A DNA stretch of 64,000 nt, taken from Amycolatopsis mongoliensis. Lineage in GTDB: Bacteria; Actinomycetota; Actinomycetes; Mycobacteriales; Pseudonocardiaceae. The position numbers and the translations under genes were made by a program. The notes under the pieces are model-generated. The model saw only the letters and a list, made by a program, of their open reading frames with translations, was not told the origin of the DNA and did no database searches. Shown piece after piece: positions 37,670-46,459 of this stretch. The DNA lies in contig NZ_CP127295.1 in assembly GCF_030285665.1 (NCBI RefSeq), positions 372,001 to 436,000 on the forward strand. Reading direction: 5' to 3'. Numbering within the stretch: the stretch's first letter is position 1; every line of letters starts with the position of its first letter.

Positions 37670-37903
37670 GTGGTCCACGCATACATCCTCATCCAGACCG
37701 AGGTCGGCAAGGCGGCCGCGGTGGCTGCCGAGATCTCCAGCATCCCGGGTGTCACCAGTTCGGAGGATGTCACCGGACCGTACGACGTCATCGTCCGCGC
37801 GGCCGCCGACAGCGTCGACCAGCTGGGCCAGCTCGTGGTCGCCAAGGTGCAGAACGTGGAAGGCATCACGCGAACGCTGACCTGCCCGGTCGTGCATCTC
37901 TGA
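37670..37903 (+). CDS. Stand-alone Lrp/AsnC ligand-binding (RAM) domain protein
   Basis: 77 residues, consisting only of the RAM/ACT-like effector domain: AYILIQTEVGKAAAVAAEI, GPYDVIVRAAADSVDQLGQL, and TLTCPVVHL at the end. It lacks the helix-turn-helix of full Lrp proteins, so it may modulate a full-length partner or bind amino acids alone. GTG 37670. Divergent from thiL and followed by the DUF3515 gene on the same strand. Confidence 0.88.
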   Translation: MVHAYILIQTEVGKAAAVAAEISSIPGVTSSEDVTGPYDVIVRAAADSVDQLGQLVVAKVQNVEGITRTLTCPVVHL

Positions 37904-37922
37904 GCAGTGGTGTAGTGGTCGG

Positions 37923-38462
37923 GTGCCTGACTCCGACACCGGTGCTCCGCCCAGGGTGGTGCTCGTCACCGCGGCCGCGCTCGCCGTGGCCCTGGCGGTC
38001 GCCGTCGCCGTCTTCGCGCTGACCCAGCGTTCCCAGGACTCCGCCGGGTCCGGGCCGCTGCCGCTGGTCCCCGTGCCCGCGCCCGCCGCGGGGTCACCGG
38101 GCTGCACGACGCTGCTGGGCGCGGTGCCGGCCGAGCTGACGTCGAACGGGACGACCTTGAAGGTGCGCACCCTGGCCGACCCGGCGCCACCGGCCACGGT
38201 GGCCTGGGGCGATCAGGACCCGCTGGTGCTGCGCTGCGGGCTGGACCGGCCCCCGGAGCTCACGCCGACCGCGGCGCTGCGCCTGGTGAACAAGGTGCAG
38301 TGGCTGCAGGTGCCGGGCGACGGATCGTCGACGTGGTACGTGGTGGACCGCGAGGTCTACGCGGCGCTCACGGTGCCGGACAGCGCCGGGACGGGGCCGC
38401 TGCAGCAGATCTCGGACACGGTCGCGGCGAAGCTGCCGGCCAAGCCGCTGCGGTTCTCCTAG
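37923..38462 (+). CDS. DUF3515 membrane-anchored protein
   Basis: 179 residues with one N-terminal membrane helix ([20 protein letters not shown]) and an extracytoplasmic domain containing [33 protein letters not shown] and IPxSAGxxPLQ-like [15 protein letters not shown], matching DUF3515 (Rv2980-like, memory). The conserved place next to ddl suggests a link with the cell envelope, but the function is unknown. Its stop overlaps the convergent ddl stop by 4 nt. Confidence 0.87.
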   Translation: MPDSDTGAPPRVVLVTAAALAVALAVAVAVFALTQRSQDSAGSGPLPLVPVPAPAAGSPGCTTLLGAVPAELTSNGTTLKVRTLADPAPPATVAWGDQDPLVLRCGLDRPPELTPTAALRLVNKVQWLQVPGDGSSTWYVVDREVYAALTVPDSAGTGPLQQISDTVAAKLPAKPLRFS

Positions 38463-39553
38463 CGCAGGCCGGTGCCGCGCGCGATGGCCGTCTCGATGAG
38501 GGTGGTCAGCAGCGTCGCGTAGTCCACGCCGGTGACCTCCCACATCTTCGGGTAGGCGGACTTCGTCGTGAAGCCGGGCATGGTGTTGACCTCGTTGATG
38601 GTCAGCTCGCCGTCTTCGCCCACGAAGAAGTCGACGCGGGCGAGGCCCTGGCAGTCGAGCGCCTGGAAGGCCTGCACCGCCATCGCGCGGAGCTTCTCGG
38701 TGAGCGCGTCGTCGAGCTTGGCCGGGATGTCCAGCTCCGCGTCGTCGCCGAGGTACTTGGTTTCGAAGTCGTACCAAGCGTTTTCGTCCTCGGACAGGAC
38801 GCGGATCCCGGCCGGCAGCGACGCTTCGACGCGGCCGTCCGGGAACTCGAGGACACCGCACTCGACCTCACGGCCGACGACGGCGGCTTCCACGAGGACC
38901 TTGGGGTCGGTCGCGCGGGCGAGCTCGATGGCGGCGTCCAGGCCGGCCCACTCCGTCACGCGGCTGATGCCGACGGACGAGCCGGCGCGGGAGGGCTTGA
39001 CGAAGACGGGCAGGCCGAGCCTGGTCTTGTCACCGTCGTCCAAAGTGGACTGGTTCCGCTTCAGCGCGGCGAAGGTCCCGACCGGAAGTCCTTCGGCGGC
39101 CAGGAGTTTCTTCGCGGTTTCCTTGTCCATGGCGGCGGCACTGGCGAGCACGCCGGGGCCGACGTACGGGATCCCGGCGAGCTCGAGGAGGCCCTGGATG
39201 GTGCCGTCTTCGCCGAAGGCGCCGTGCAGCACCGGGAAGACGACGTCCACCTGCGACAGCAGCTCGTTCTCCCGGCCGGGTTCGACGGCCACGAGGCCCT
39301 GGCTGGAGGGATCGCCGGCGAGAACGAGCCCCTTGCCGTCGTCGACGGACGGCAGTTCGCGGCCGCGGATGGCGAGCTGGGCGGAGTCGCCGGTGCCGAG
39401 CACCCAGCGGCCTTCCCGGGTGATGCCGACCGGCACGGCTTCGTACCGCTCCGGGTCGAGGTTGCCCAGGACGCTGCCCGCGGACAGGCACGAGATGGTG
39501 TGCTCGCTGCTGCGCCCGCCGAACACGACCGCCACCCGGATCTTCTCGCTCAT
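38459..39553 (-). CDS. ddl: D-alanine--D-alanine ligase
   Basis: 364 residues; ATP-grasp ligase that makes the D-Ala-D-Ala dipeptide for peptidoglycan. Seen: [20 protein letters not shown] at the start, [36 protein letters not shown], and [11 protein letters not shown] near the C-terminus (metal site). ATG 39553 begins MSEKIRVAV. The residues are those of normal D-Ala ligases; no sign of a VanA-type lactate ligase. In mycobacteria gpsA is adjacent; here ~10.7 kb lie between. Confidence 0.96.
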   Translation of the reverse strand: MSEKIRVAVVFGGRSSEHTISCLSAGSVLGNLDPERYEAVPVGITREGRWVLGTGDSAQLAIRGRELPSVDDGKGLVLAGDPSSQGLVAVEPGRENELLSQVDVVFPVLHGAFGEDGTIQGLLELAGIPYVGPGVLASAAAMDKETAKKLLAAEGLPVGTFAALKRNQSTLDDGDKTRLGLPVFVKPSRAGSSVGISRVTEWAGLDAAIELARATDPKVLVEAAVVGREVECGVLEFPDGRVEASLPAGIRVLSEDENAWYDFETKYLGDDAELDIPAKLDDALTEKLRAMAVQAFQALDCQGLARVDFFVGEDGELTINEVNTMPGFTTKSAYPKMWEVTGVDYATLLTTLIETAIARGTGLR

Positions 39554-39717
39554 GGTGAGCCACCGTACCCGGTGACCTCGGCGAACAGCCGAGCCCCGTG
39601 CGCCGGGCGGACCCCCGCGGGCGCCGAGCGCAACCTGTGCGGCCCCCGTCACGTCCGGTACATCGAGGCACTGCTGGGCCCGGCCACCGAGGTCACGCCA
39701 CCACCCCGCGGCCGGCC

Positions 39718-39837
39718 AGGGCCCGCCCTCCCCTCGGGGCCCCCGCCGGATCCAGCGTATCGGCGACGCCCGACGCAAAGTCGGGAAAACCCCCGCGCGC
39801 TACCTCGTTGTCCACATCACGGCCGGGCTGTGGACAA
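39718..39837 (+). repeat. Interspersed element, copy B (paired DnaA-box-like nonamers)
   Basis: About 120 nt beginning AGGGCCCGCCCTCCCC. AGCGTATCGG is at 39754-39763, TTGTCCACA at 39808-39816 and TGTGGACAA at 39829-39837; both nonamers are perfect, face each other and are 12 nt apart. It lies upstream of ddl in plus orientation. Confidence 0.88.
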
Positions 39838-39896
39838 GCGAGTCCGGCCTCGGCGCAGAAAGAGGATCAGCACCACCTCGCCCCAGAGACCCCCAC

Positions 39897-40104
39897 GCCC
39901 CAGCGACCCCCCGGCGCCCCAGCGACCCCCGGCGCCCCAGCGACCCAGCGGCCCAGCGACCCAATGTGGCGTTCGGTGCGTCCAGCGCACCGAACGCCAC
40001 ATTGGGTGCGTCCAGCGCAACCAACGCCACATTGGGATTCTCGCAGCGGTCCTGGCGGCCGGAGCCCGGTCGGGCGCGCCCGGCGCAACCAATGGCACCT
40101 CGGG
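39897..40104. repeat. Tandem GC-rich repeat followed by CCAATGTGGCG hairpin cluster
   Basis: 39897-39960 is a tandem repeat of a ~17-nt unit (GCCCCAGCGACCCCCGG). It is followed by a perfect 21-bp hairpin: 39960-39980 pairs with 39986-40006, beginning CCCAATGTGGCGTTCGG. A second right arm lies at 40016-40036, and a degenerate third at about 40083-40104 that carries a similar flank (GCAGCGGTCC and following). The whole gap 39554-40229 has no gene. Confidence 0.85.
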
Positions 40105-40229
40105 TTTTCCCGGCAGCGGTCCCGGCGGCCCGCGCCGGCCCGGCTCGGCTCGGCTCGGAAACCAGCGCCAACCCCAGTCAGCAACGACTCAATTCAAGGC
40201 GCTCGAAACCGGCGCGCTCGCAACCGGTC

Positions 40230-41600
40230 TCAGCGCAGCAGCGACACCAGCGTCGGCAACGCCGCCACCAGCGCCTCCCGCGCACAGCCCGCGTACCCGA
40301 TCGCCACCCCGTGCGCCGACGGCTCCCCCGCGAAATGCCGGGCCAGCCCGTCCAACCGAATCCCCCGCCGCTCGGCGGAAGCGATCACCGAAACCTCCAC
40401 CGAAGCCGACGAGAACGGCACCACCAGGTGCGCTCCCGCGTCGTCGCCGCGGACCGGTATCCCGGCCGCCGCCAGCGCTCCCGCCAGCAAAGTCCGTCTC
40501 TCGGCCATCTCCCGGCGCAGTTTTCGCAGGTGACGTCCCAGGTCCCCGTTCCGCGCGAACTCGTACAGCACCCGCTGCCCGGCGGGCGACGGCCGCGTGC
40601 CGGTCAGGTCGCGGTACGCCAGCACCGCCGACGTGATCGCCTCCGGGGCCACCATCCAGCCCGCCCCCAGCGTCGGCGTGAGGATCTTCGACGTCGTCCC
40701 CAGGTGCGCCACGACGTCCGGGGCCAGGGAAGCCAGCATCGGCAGCGGCGCGACGTCGAAGCGCAGCTCGCCGTCGTAGTCGTCCTCGATGACCAGCATC
40801 GACGAAGCGCGCGCCCGCTCCACCAGCGCGACGCGCCGAGCCGCGCTCAGCCGGCTGCCCATCGGGTACTGGTGCGCCGGCGAGCAGTACACCGCCCGCG
40901 CGCCGGGCGGGATCGCGTCCGGCCGCAGTCCTTCGTCGTCCACCGGCACGCCCACGACCCGCATCCCGGCGCGGAGGAACGCCTGCACCGCGCGCTGGTA
41001 CCCGGGCTCCTCGACGGCGACGACGTCCCCGCGCTCGAGCACCGCCGCGGCCAGCTCGACGACGGCCGCCGTCGTCCCGCCGGTGGCCAGCACCGAACCC
41101 GCGGCGAGACCGCGGTGGCGCAGCAGGTGCTCCGACACCGCCGCGCGGTACTCCGGCAGCCCGGCGCGGTGCGCACGGATCAGCGGGTCCGGATCCGCCG
41201 CCGCGCGCCAGGCGCGACGCCACGCCGCGCGGTCCAGGCCGTCCGCCCACGGCGTGCCGGGCCCCAGGTCGAGCAGCGACGGCACCTCCGTCTCGGGCGC
41301 CGGAACCGCGGGCGCCGGGACCTCCGAAGCCGAAACCGAAGGCGGCGTCGTCACGTACGTGCCGGAGCCGTGGCGCCCGGCGATCCAGCCCTCGGCGTGC
41401 AGCTGCTCGTACGCCGCCGACGTCACCGTGCGGCTGACGCCGAGGCGGCCGGCCAGGGCCCGCGTCGACGGCAGCCGGTCGCCGCCGCGCAGGTGACCGC
41501 TCGCGGCGGCTTCCCGCAGCGCGTCGGCGAGCTGGACGGCCAGCGGCGTCACCGCCGAACGGTCGAGGCTGACCGGGAGCGCGGTGTCGGCGTGGGTCAC
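40230..41600 (-). CDS. MocR/PdxR-type regulator (GntR HTH + aminotransferase domain)
   Basis: 456 residues. Order: GntR winged helix (~10-75) with LPSTRALAGRLGVSRTVTSA, a Pro/Ala linker, then a fold-type I aminotransferase-like domain (~105-456) with SPAHQYPMG, IEDDYDGELR and the PLP-Lys in GTTSKILTPTL. MocR proteins bind PLP and often control vitamin B6 genes. GTG 41600 is preceded by GAGGAGG. Divergent from a PNPOx-family gene, with MocR-like operator repeats in the 80-nt gap. Confidence 0.9.
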   Translation of the reverse strand: MTHADTALPVSLDRSAVTPLAVQLADALREAAASGHLRGGDRLPSTRALAGRLGVSRTVTSAAYEQLHAEGWIAGRHGSGTYVTTPPSVSASEVPAPAVPAPETEVPSLLDLGPGTPWADGLDRAAWRRAWRAAADPDPLIRAHRAGLPEYRAAVSEHLLRHRGLAAGSVLATGGTTAAVVELAAAVLERGDVVAVEEPGYQRAVQAFLRAGMRVVGVPVDDEGLRPDAIPPGARAVYCSPAHQYPMGSRLSAARRVALVERARASSMLVIEDDYDGELRFDVAPLPMLASLAPDVVAHLGTTSKILTPTLGAGWMVAPEAITSAVLAYRDLTGTRPSPAGQRVLYEFARNGDLGRHLRKLRREMAERRTLLAGALAAAGIPVRGDDAGAHLVVPFSSASVEVSVIASAERRGIRLDGLARHFAGEPSAHGVAIGYAGCAREALVAALPTLVSLLR

Positions 41601-41612
41601 GGGACCTCCTCG

Positions 41613-41659
41613 AGTGGACTTCCCAAGTGTACGAGAAGTGGCCATTTTCCGATGCCACT
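41613..41659. promoter_or_regulatory. Putative MocR/PdxR operator
   Basis: Two direct repeats, AGTGGACTT (41613-41621) and AAGTGGCCATT (41636-41646), and an inverted GCCACT (41654-41659), lie between the divergent starts. PdxR/MocR sites in other Gram-positives are direct repeats of an AAAGTGGWCTA type (from the literature, memory), so this is likely the binding region controlling both genes. Confidence 0.6.
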
Positions 41660-41680
41660 GTGCTGAGAGACGCTGATCGC

Positions 41681-42328
41681 ATGCTCTCCTCCACGCCCCG
41701 CACCACGCTCGGCCGCATGAAGCACCGGGCCGTGACCGACCGCTCGGTGCTGTACGCCGTCCTGGACGAGGGCCTGATCTGCCACCTCGGCATCGTCCGC
41801 GACGGCGCGCCCCTGGTCCTGCCGACCGGCTACGGCCGCGACGGCGACACGCTCTACCTGCACGGCTCCACCGGCGCGTCGAGCCTGCGCACGGCTTCGC
41901 AGGACCTCGACGTCTGCGTCACGGTGACGCTCCTGGACGGCATCGTCTACTCGCGGTCGGTCAACAACCACTCGATGAACTACCGCAGCGCGGTCATCCT
42001 CGGCAAAGCGGCGACGGTCACCGACCGCGAGGCGAAGATGCACGGCCTGAAGGTGCTGACGGACCACCTCGCCCCGGGCTCGTGGGAGCACGCGCGCGAG
42101 GTCAACGCGAAGGAGTTCGCGGCGGTGAGCGTGCTCGCGCTCGACCTCGCCGAGGCGTCGGTGAAGATGCGCGCCGAGGGGCCGGACGACGAGCCGGAGG
42201 ACCTCGACGCGGACAACGCCTGGGCGGGCGTGCTCCCGATCCGGACGGTCTTCGGCGCGCCCGAGCCGTCGACGGACCTCTCCCCCGGCTGGCAGGTCCC
42301 GGCGCACGTCAGCGGTCGTGAGTGGTAA
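41681..42328 (+). CDS. Pyridoxamine 5'-phosphate oxidase-family protein
   Basis: 215 residues with a split-barrel flavin/F420-binding fold. Seen: MLSSTPRTTLGRMKHRAVTD, then VLDEGLICHLGIVRDGAPLV, LYLHGSTGASSLRT and NYRSAVILGKA, typical of the PNPOx-related group often found next to MocR genes. ATG 41681 is chosen as the domain start; the open frame begins at 41627. Its TAA lies within the following hairpin. Cofactor and substrate are not certain. Confidence 0.87.
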   Translation: MLSSTPRTTLGRMKHRAVTDRSVLYAVLDEGLICHLGIVRDGAPLVLPTGYGRDGDTLYLHGSTGASSLRTASQDLDVCVTVTLLDGIVYSRSVNNHSMNYRSAVILGKAATVTDREAKMHGLKVLTDHLAPGSWEHAREVNAKEFAAVSVLALDLAEASVKMRAEGPDDEPEDLDADNAWAGVLPIRTVFGAPEPSTDLSPGWQVPAHVSGREW

Positions 42329-42360
42329 TCAGGGTTCTAACCCGAATTACCACTCACGAC
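42315..42360. terminator. 22-bp hairpin between convergent genes (TCGTGAGTG family)
   Basis: 42315-42336 pairs with 42339-42360 at 20 of 22 positions with a 2-nt loop. Starts GTCGTGAGTGGTAATC. It contains the TAA of the PNPOx-family gene and, on the minus strand, the TGA of the histidine kinase gene. Confidence 0.82.
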
Positions 42361-43775
42361 GGGGCCAGCGGGAGCCGGACCGTGAACACCGTGCGGCCCG
42401 GCTCCGAGGACACCGAGACCGTGCCGCCGTGCGCCGTCACGAGGGACTGGACCACCGACAGCCCGAGCCCGGTGCCGCCGTTGCCGCGGGTGCGCGAGTC
42501 GTCGACGCGGAAGAACCGGTCGAAGATCCGCTCCTGATCGGCGGGCGCGATCCCGGGGCCGGCGTCGGTCACCCGCACGACGGCTTCGGAACCCGCCACC
42601 GCCACCGAGACGTGCACCGCGGTCCCGGCCGGGGTGTGCACGGCGGCGTTGGCCAGCAGGTTGTCGAGCACCTGCCGCAGCCGCACCGGATCGGCGTCCA
42701 CCGGCGCCGCCACCAGCGAAGAAGTCAGCGGATGGTCCGGACGGCCGGCGGCGAAGGCGTCCGCCGCGTCGCCGGCCAGCTCCGCCAGGTCGACGCGCTC
42801 CGGCCGCAACGGCGTCTCGGCCGCCCGCGCGTCGAGCCGGGCCAGCAGGAGGAGATCGTCGACCAGCACGCTCATCCGGGCCGTCTCCTCGCGGATCTTC
42901 GCCAGGTGCGCTTCCCGCTCCGCCGGCTCGTTCGCCGCCGCGTAGCGGAAAAGGTCGGCGTAGCCCCGGATCGACGTCAGCGGCGTCCGCAGCTCGTGCG
43001 AAGCGTCCGCGACGAACCGGCGCAGCCGCTCGTTCGCCTCGGTCTTCGCCGCCAGTGACGTGTCGATGTGGGCCAGCATCACGTTGAACGCCGTCCGCAG
43101 CTCTTCGACTTCGGCGCCGCCGCCGGTACCCGCCGCGCGGACCGGCAGGGCGGGGTTCGCGGCGAGGTCGTGGGACGCGATGTCGTGCGCGGTGCCGGCC
43201 ATGTCGGCCAGCGGACGCAGGCCGCGGCTCAGCACCAGCCGCCCCACGACCACCAGCACGGCCAGCGCGAACGCGAACGCGCCGACCTCGACCCAGATCA
43301 GCTGCTGGACCGTCCCGTCGAGATCCTTCTGCGGTGCGGCCGACAGCAGCACCGAACCGTTGTCGACCGGGCAGGCGCGCACCCGGTAGGGGCCGTCGTA
43401 GAGGGTGATGGTGCGCGTGACGTCGCCGTCCGCCGCGTCGGCCGCGATCTTCGCGAGCTGGCGGGCGTCTCCCGGCAGCTCGCCGCCCGGCTCGGGCGTC
43501 GCGACGCCGTCGCGCACCTTGTACAAAGCCGAGTACCACGAGTACACCGACTGCGGTGAGCCGTGCGTCTCGCGCAGCAGCGGCAGCTGCGTGTTCTGGC
43601 TCTTGGACAGCTGCTCGTCGAGCCGCCGGTCGAGGTAGCCGTGCATGATCCCGACCATCGTGACGCCGACGGCCGCGAAGACGACCAGCGCGAGCGCGCC
43701 GAGGCCGAGCGTGATCCGGGTGCCCAGCCGCGTCCGCCGCCAGGCCCCGTACCACTTGCGGAAGAAGCGCTTCAC
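42354..43775 (-). CDS. Sensor histidine kinase
   Basis: 473 residues. Order: membrane helix (~21-42), extracytoplasmic sensor region (~45-160), second membrane helix (~165-187), HAMP, dimerisation domain with the phosphorylated His in DASHELRTPLTSIRGYADL, and ATPase domain with LLANAAVHTP (N box), DAGPGIAPAD and GTGLGLSVV. ATG 43775 overlaps the response regulator stop (ATGA). Partner of the upstream OmpR-type regulator. Confidence 0.94.
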   Translation of the reverse strand: MKRFFRKWYGAWRRTRLGTRITLGLGALALVVFAAVGVTMVGIMHGYLDRRLDEQLSKSQNTQLPLLRETHGSPQSVYSWYSALYKVRDGVATPEPGGELPGDARQLAKIAADAADGDVTRTITLYDGPYRVRACPVDNGSVLLSAAPQKDLDGTVQQLIWVEVGAFAFALAVLVVVGRLVLSRGLRPLADMAGTAHDIASHDLAANPALPVRAAGTGGGAEVEELRTAFNVMLAHIDTSLAAKTEANERLRRFVADASHELRTPLTSIRGYADLFRYAAANEPAEREAHLAKIREETARMSVLVDDLLLLARLDARAAETPLRPERVDLAELAGDAADAFAAGRPDHPLTSSLVAAPVDADPVRLRQVLDNLLANAAVHTPAGTAVHVSVAVAGSEAVVRVTDAGPGIAPADQERIFDRFFRVDDSRTRGNGGTGLGLSVVQSLVTAHGGTVSVSSEPGRTVFTVRLPLAPS

Positions 43776-44488
43776 CGGTTGACCTGGCGCACGACGTACC
43801 CGACGCCGCGCACGGTGTGGATCAGCGGTTCGCCGTCGCCGGCGTCGACCTTGCGCCGCAGGTGCGAGATGACGAGTTCGACCACATTGGACCGGCCGCC
43901 GAAGTCGTACTCCCAGACGTGGTCGAGGATCTGCGCCTTCGTCAGCACCGACGGCGACCGGCGCATGAGGTAGCGCAGCAGCTCGTACTCGGTCGGGGTC
44001 AGCTCGGCGGGCCGGTCGCCGCGGCGGACCTCGCGGGTGTCCTCGTCCAGCGTCAGGTCGCCGACGCGGAGCACGGCGCCGCGCGCCTCCGTCGGGTGCG
44101 TGACGCCGGTGCTGCGCCGCAGCACCGCCCGCAACCGCGCCATCAGCTCCTCCACCGAAAACGGTTTCACGAGGTAGTCGTCACCCCCGCGGGTGAGCCC
44201 GGCGATCCGGTCGGCCGTCGCGTCCTTGGCCGTGAGGAACACCACGGGCACCGTGCTGCCGTTCTCCCGGAGGCGGTCGAGCACGGTGAAACCGTCCAGG
44301 TCGGGCAGCATCAGGTCGAGCACGACGATGTCCGGCCCGAACGCCGCGGCCTCGGCCAGCGCGGCCTTGCCGGACCCGGCCGTGACCGCCTGCCAGCCCT
44401 CGTACCGGGCGACGGTGGCGACGAGGTCGGCGATGTGCGGCTCGTCGTCGACGACGAGCAGGCGCACGGGTTCGGAGGGCTGCACCAC
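43772..44488 (-). CDS. OmpR-family response regulator
   Basis: 238 residues. Receiver domain (1-~125) with VRLLVVDDEPHIADLV, phospho-acceptor Asp in VVLDLMLPDLDG, LTAKD and KPFSVEEL; then a winged-helix DNA-binding domain with LTPTEYELLRYLM and HTVRGVGYVVR. GTG 44488 or 44485 are both possible; GGAGAAG precedes them. Divergent from the reductase/FMN-binding/ApbE operon by about 135 nt, so that operon is a likely target. Confidence 0.93.
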   Translation of the reverse strand: MVQPSEPVRLLVVDDEPHIADLVATVARYEGWQAVTAGSGKAALAEAAAFGPDIVVLDLMLPDLDGFTVLDRLRENGSTVPVVFLTAKDATADRIAGLTRGGDDYLVKPFSVEELMARLRAVLRRSTGVTHPTEARGAVLRVGDLTLDEDTREVRRGDRPAELTPTEYELLRYLMRRSPSVLTKAQILDHVWEYDFGGRSNVVELVISHLRRKVDAGDGEPLIHTVRGVGYVVRQVNR

Positions 44489-44623
44489 CCCATCTTCTCC
44501 CCGCGCGCGGGCGCCCGGCGACCGGTGGCGCGGGCCGACAGGAATCCGACAGCCATTACCCAGACTCACCACAGGCTGCGTGGCGAGGCTGAGCTTCGTG
44601 AACCGAACCCGAGGGGAATCCGT

Positions 44624-45979
44624 GTGACCAGCATGACGCAGACCGCCGAGGCCACGCGCCCGGCGATCCGCCCCCGGATCGCCGCGAAATCCGGCCTCTT
44701 CACCTTCCTGGGCGCCAACGTGGCCGCCGTCACGCTGCTGTTCGCCGAAGCCGGCCTGTCCCAGAACGTGCTGATCAGCATCGGCAGGCTCGCGGGGATG
44801 TACGGGGCGCTGGCGATGGCCTGCCAGCTGCTGCTCGTGGCCCGGCTGCCCTGGCTGGACCGGCGGATCGGGATGGACCGCCTCACGACGTGGCACCGGT
44901 GGACCGGCTTCACGATCCTGTGGACCCTGCTGGCGCACCTGGTGTTCATCGCGTTCGGGTACGCGGAGGTTTCGAGCAAGGGCGTCGTCGACGAACTGGT
45001 CGAAATGGCCAACACGCTCGAAGGGATCCTGCGGGCGCTGGTCGCGTTCGCCGTCATCCTCATCGTGGGCGCGGCCTCGGCGAAGTTCGCGCGCAAGCGG
45101 CTGGCGTACGAGACGTGGCACTTCATCCACCTCTACACCTACGCCGCGGTCGTGCTGGCGTTCACCCACCAGATCGCCCTCGGCACGTCGTTCGCCAGTG
45201 CGCCGACGGCCAAGGCGTACTGGTGGACGCTCTGGCTGGGCGCCGGCGCCGCCGTGCTCGCCGGGCGCGTCGTGCTCCCGCTGTGGCGGAACCTGCGCCA
45301 CCAGCTGCGTGTCACCGCCGTGGTTTCCGAGGCCCCGGACGTGGTTTCGGTGTACATGACGGGCAAGAACCTCGACAAGATGCCGGCGCGGGCGGGCCAG
45401 TTCTTCCTGTGGCGGTTCCTCACGAAGGACCGCTGGTACCAGGCCAACCCGTTCTCGCTGTCCGCCGCCCCCGACGGCCGCACGCTGCGCCTGACCGCGA
45501 AGGCGCTCGGCGACGCCAGCGCGTCGCTGCGCAGCCTGCGGATCGGGACGCGGGTGTTCGCCGAAGGCCCGTACGGCGCGTTCACGACGATCCACCAGCA
45601 GCGGCCCAACGCGCTGCTCGTGGCGGGCGGGGTCGGCATCACGCCGATCCGCGCGCTGCTGGAGGACATCGACGGCCACGTCGTCGTCCTCTACCGGGTG
45701 CGCACGCAGGCCGACGCGGTGCTGCTGCCCGAGCTCAACGGGCTCGCGAAGGCCCGCGGCGCCGTCGTCAGCGTCCTCACCGGACCGGACCAGGCCGTCG
45801 GCCCCCGCGGCACGATGCTCGGCCCGGCGAACCTGCACATGATGGTGCCGGACGTGCACGAGCGGGACGTCTTCGTCTGCGGCCCGCCGGGGATGACGTC
45901 GGCCGTGCTGCGCAGCCTGCGCGAGCTGCGCGTGCCGAAGGCCCAGGTCCACGCCGAACGCTTCAGCCTCGCGGCCTAG
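44624..45979 (+). CDS. Membrane ferric reductase-like flavoprotein
   Basis: 451 residues. N-terminal half: about six hydrophobic segments with paired His (TTWHRWTGF, LLAHLVF, TWHFIHLYTY, FTHQIAL), the di-haem b pattern of ferric reductase-like domains. C-terminal half: FAD-binding ANPFSLSAAPDG and NAD-binding LLVAGGVGITPIRALLED with VFVCGPPGM. It should pass electrons from cytoplasmic NAD(P)H across the membrane. GTG 44624 has GAGGGG 7 nt upstream. First gene of a three-gene operon. Confidence 0.92.
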   Translation: MTSMTQTAEATRPAIRPRIAAKSGLFTFLGANVAAVTLLFAEAGLSQNVLISIGRLAGMYGALAMACQLLLVARLPWLDRRIGMDRLTTWHRWTGFTILWTLLAHLVFIAFGYAEVSSKGVVDELVEMANTLEGILRALVAFAVILIVGAASAKFARKRLAYETWHFIHLYTYAAVVLAFTHQIALGTSFASAPTAKAYWWTLWLGAGAAVLAGRVVLPLWRNLRHQLRVTAVVSEAPDVVSVYMTGKNLDKMPARAGQFFLWRFLTKDRWYQANPFSLSAAPDGRTLRLTAKALGDASASLRSLRIGTRVFAEGPYGAFTTIHQQRPNALLVAGGVGITPIRALLEDIDGHVVVLYRVRTQADAVLLPELNGLAKARGAVVSVLTGPDQAVGPRGTMLGPANLHMMVPDVHERDVFVCGPPGMTSAVLRSLRELRVPKAQVHAERFSLAA

Positions 45980-45991
45980 GGAGATGCTGCT

Positions 45992-46459
45992 GTGAAAAGG
46001 ACCATCTTCGTCGTCGCGCTGTCGGTCGCGGGGTTCATCGCGGTCTGGCGGTTCGAGCCGGGGCCGGTGCACAACACCGCCGTCGCGCAGGCGCCGCCGA
46101 GCGTCGCCGCTCCGTCCACCGCACCCGCTCCGCCCGCCTCGACGTCCCCGTCTTCCACTCCGTCCGCTCCGTCTACTTCGGACAGTGCGAACGCGACAGT
46201 CACGACCCAGGGCACCCCGGAGTCGAGCAACTACGGAACGGTCCAGGTCCAGGTCACCTTCACCGGCACCCGGATGGTCGCGGTGACGCTGCTGCAGGCC
46301 CCGGACGACGGGCGCGCCCTCACCGCGTTGCCGCGCCTGCAGGAAGAGGCGATGAAGGCGCAGAGCGCCGACATCGACACGATCACCGGGGCGACCGAGA
46401 CGAGCGAGTCGTACAAGACGTCGCTGCAGGCGGCCATCGACGCCCGGGGCAGCAGATGA
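45992..46459 (+). CDS. Exported FMN-binding domain protein
   Basis: 155 residues: N-terminal membrane helix/signal, a Pro/Ser/Thr-rich linker (~35-70), and an FMN-binding domain ending in DTITGATETSESY. The TGAT motif is the site where ApbE attaches FMN covalently to Thr (known for RnfG/NqrC-like domains). It lies between the membrane reductase and the apbE gene, with ATGA overlap to the latter, so it is the expected extracytoplasmic electron acceptor. Confidence 0.92.
   Translation: MKRTIFVVALSVAGFIAVWRFEPGPVHNTAVAQAPPSVAAPSTAPAPPASTSPSSTPSAPSTSDSANATVTTQGTPESSNYGTVQVQVTFTGTRMVAVTLLQAPDDGRALTALPRLQEEAMKAQSADIDTITGATETSESYKTSLQAAIDARGSR

Noticed and set aside
38459..39553. Vancomycin-type D-Ala-D-Lac ligase
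   Set aside because: Motifs match housekeeping Ddl, and no vanH or vanX homologue is adjacent.
43817..44623. Long N-terminal extension of the reductase frame opposite the response regulator
   Set aside because: Antisense to the OmpR regulator; the ribosome binding site and membrane domain place the start at 44624.
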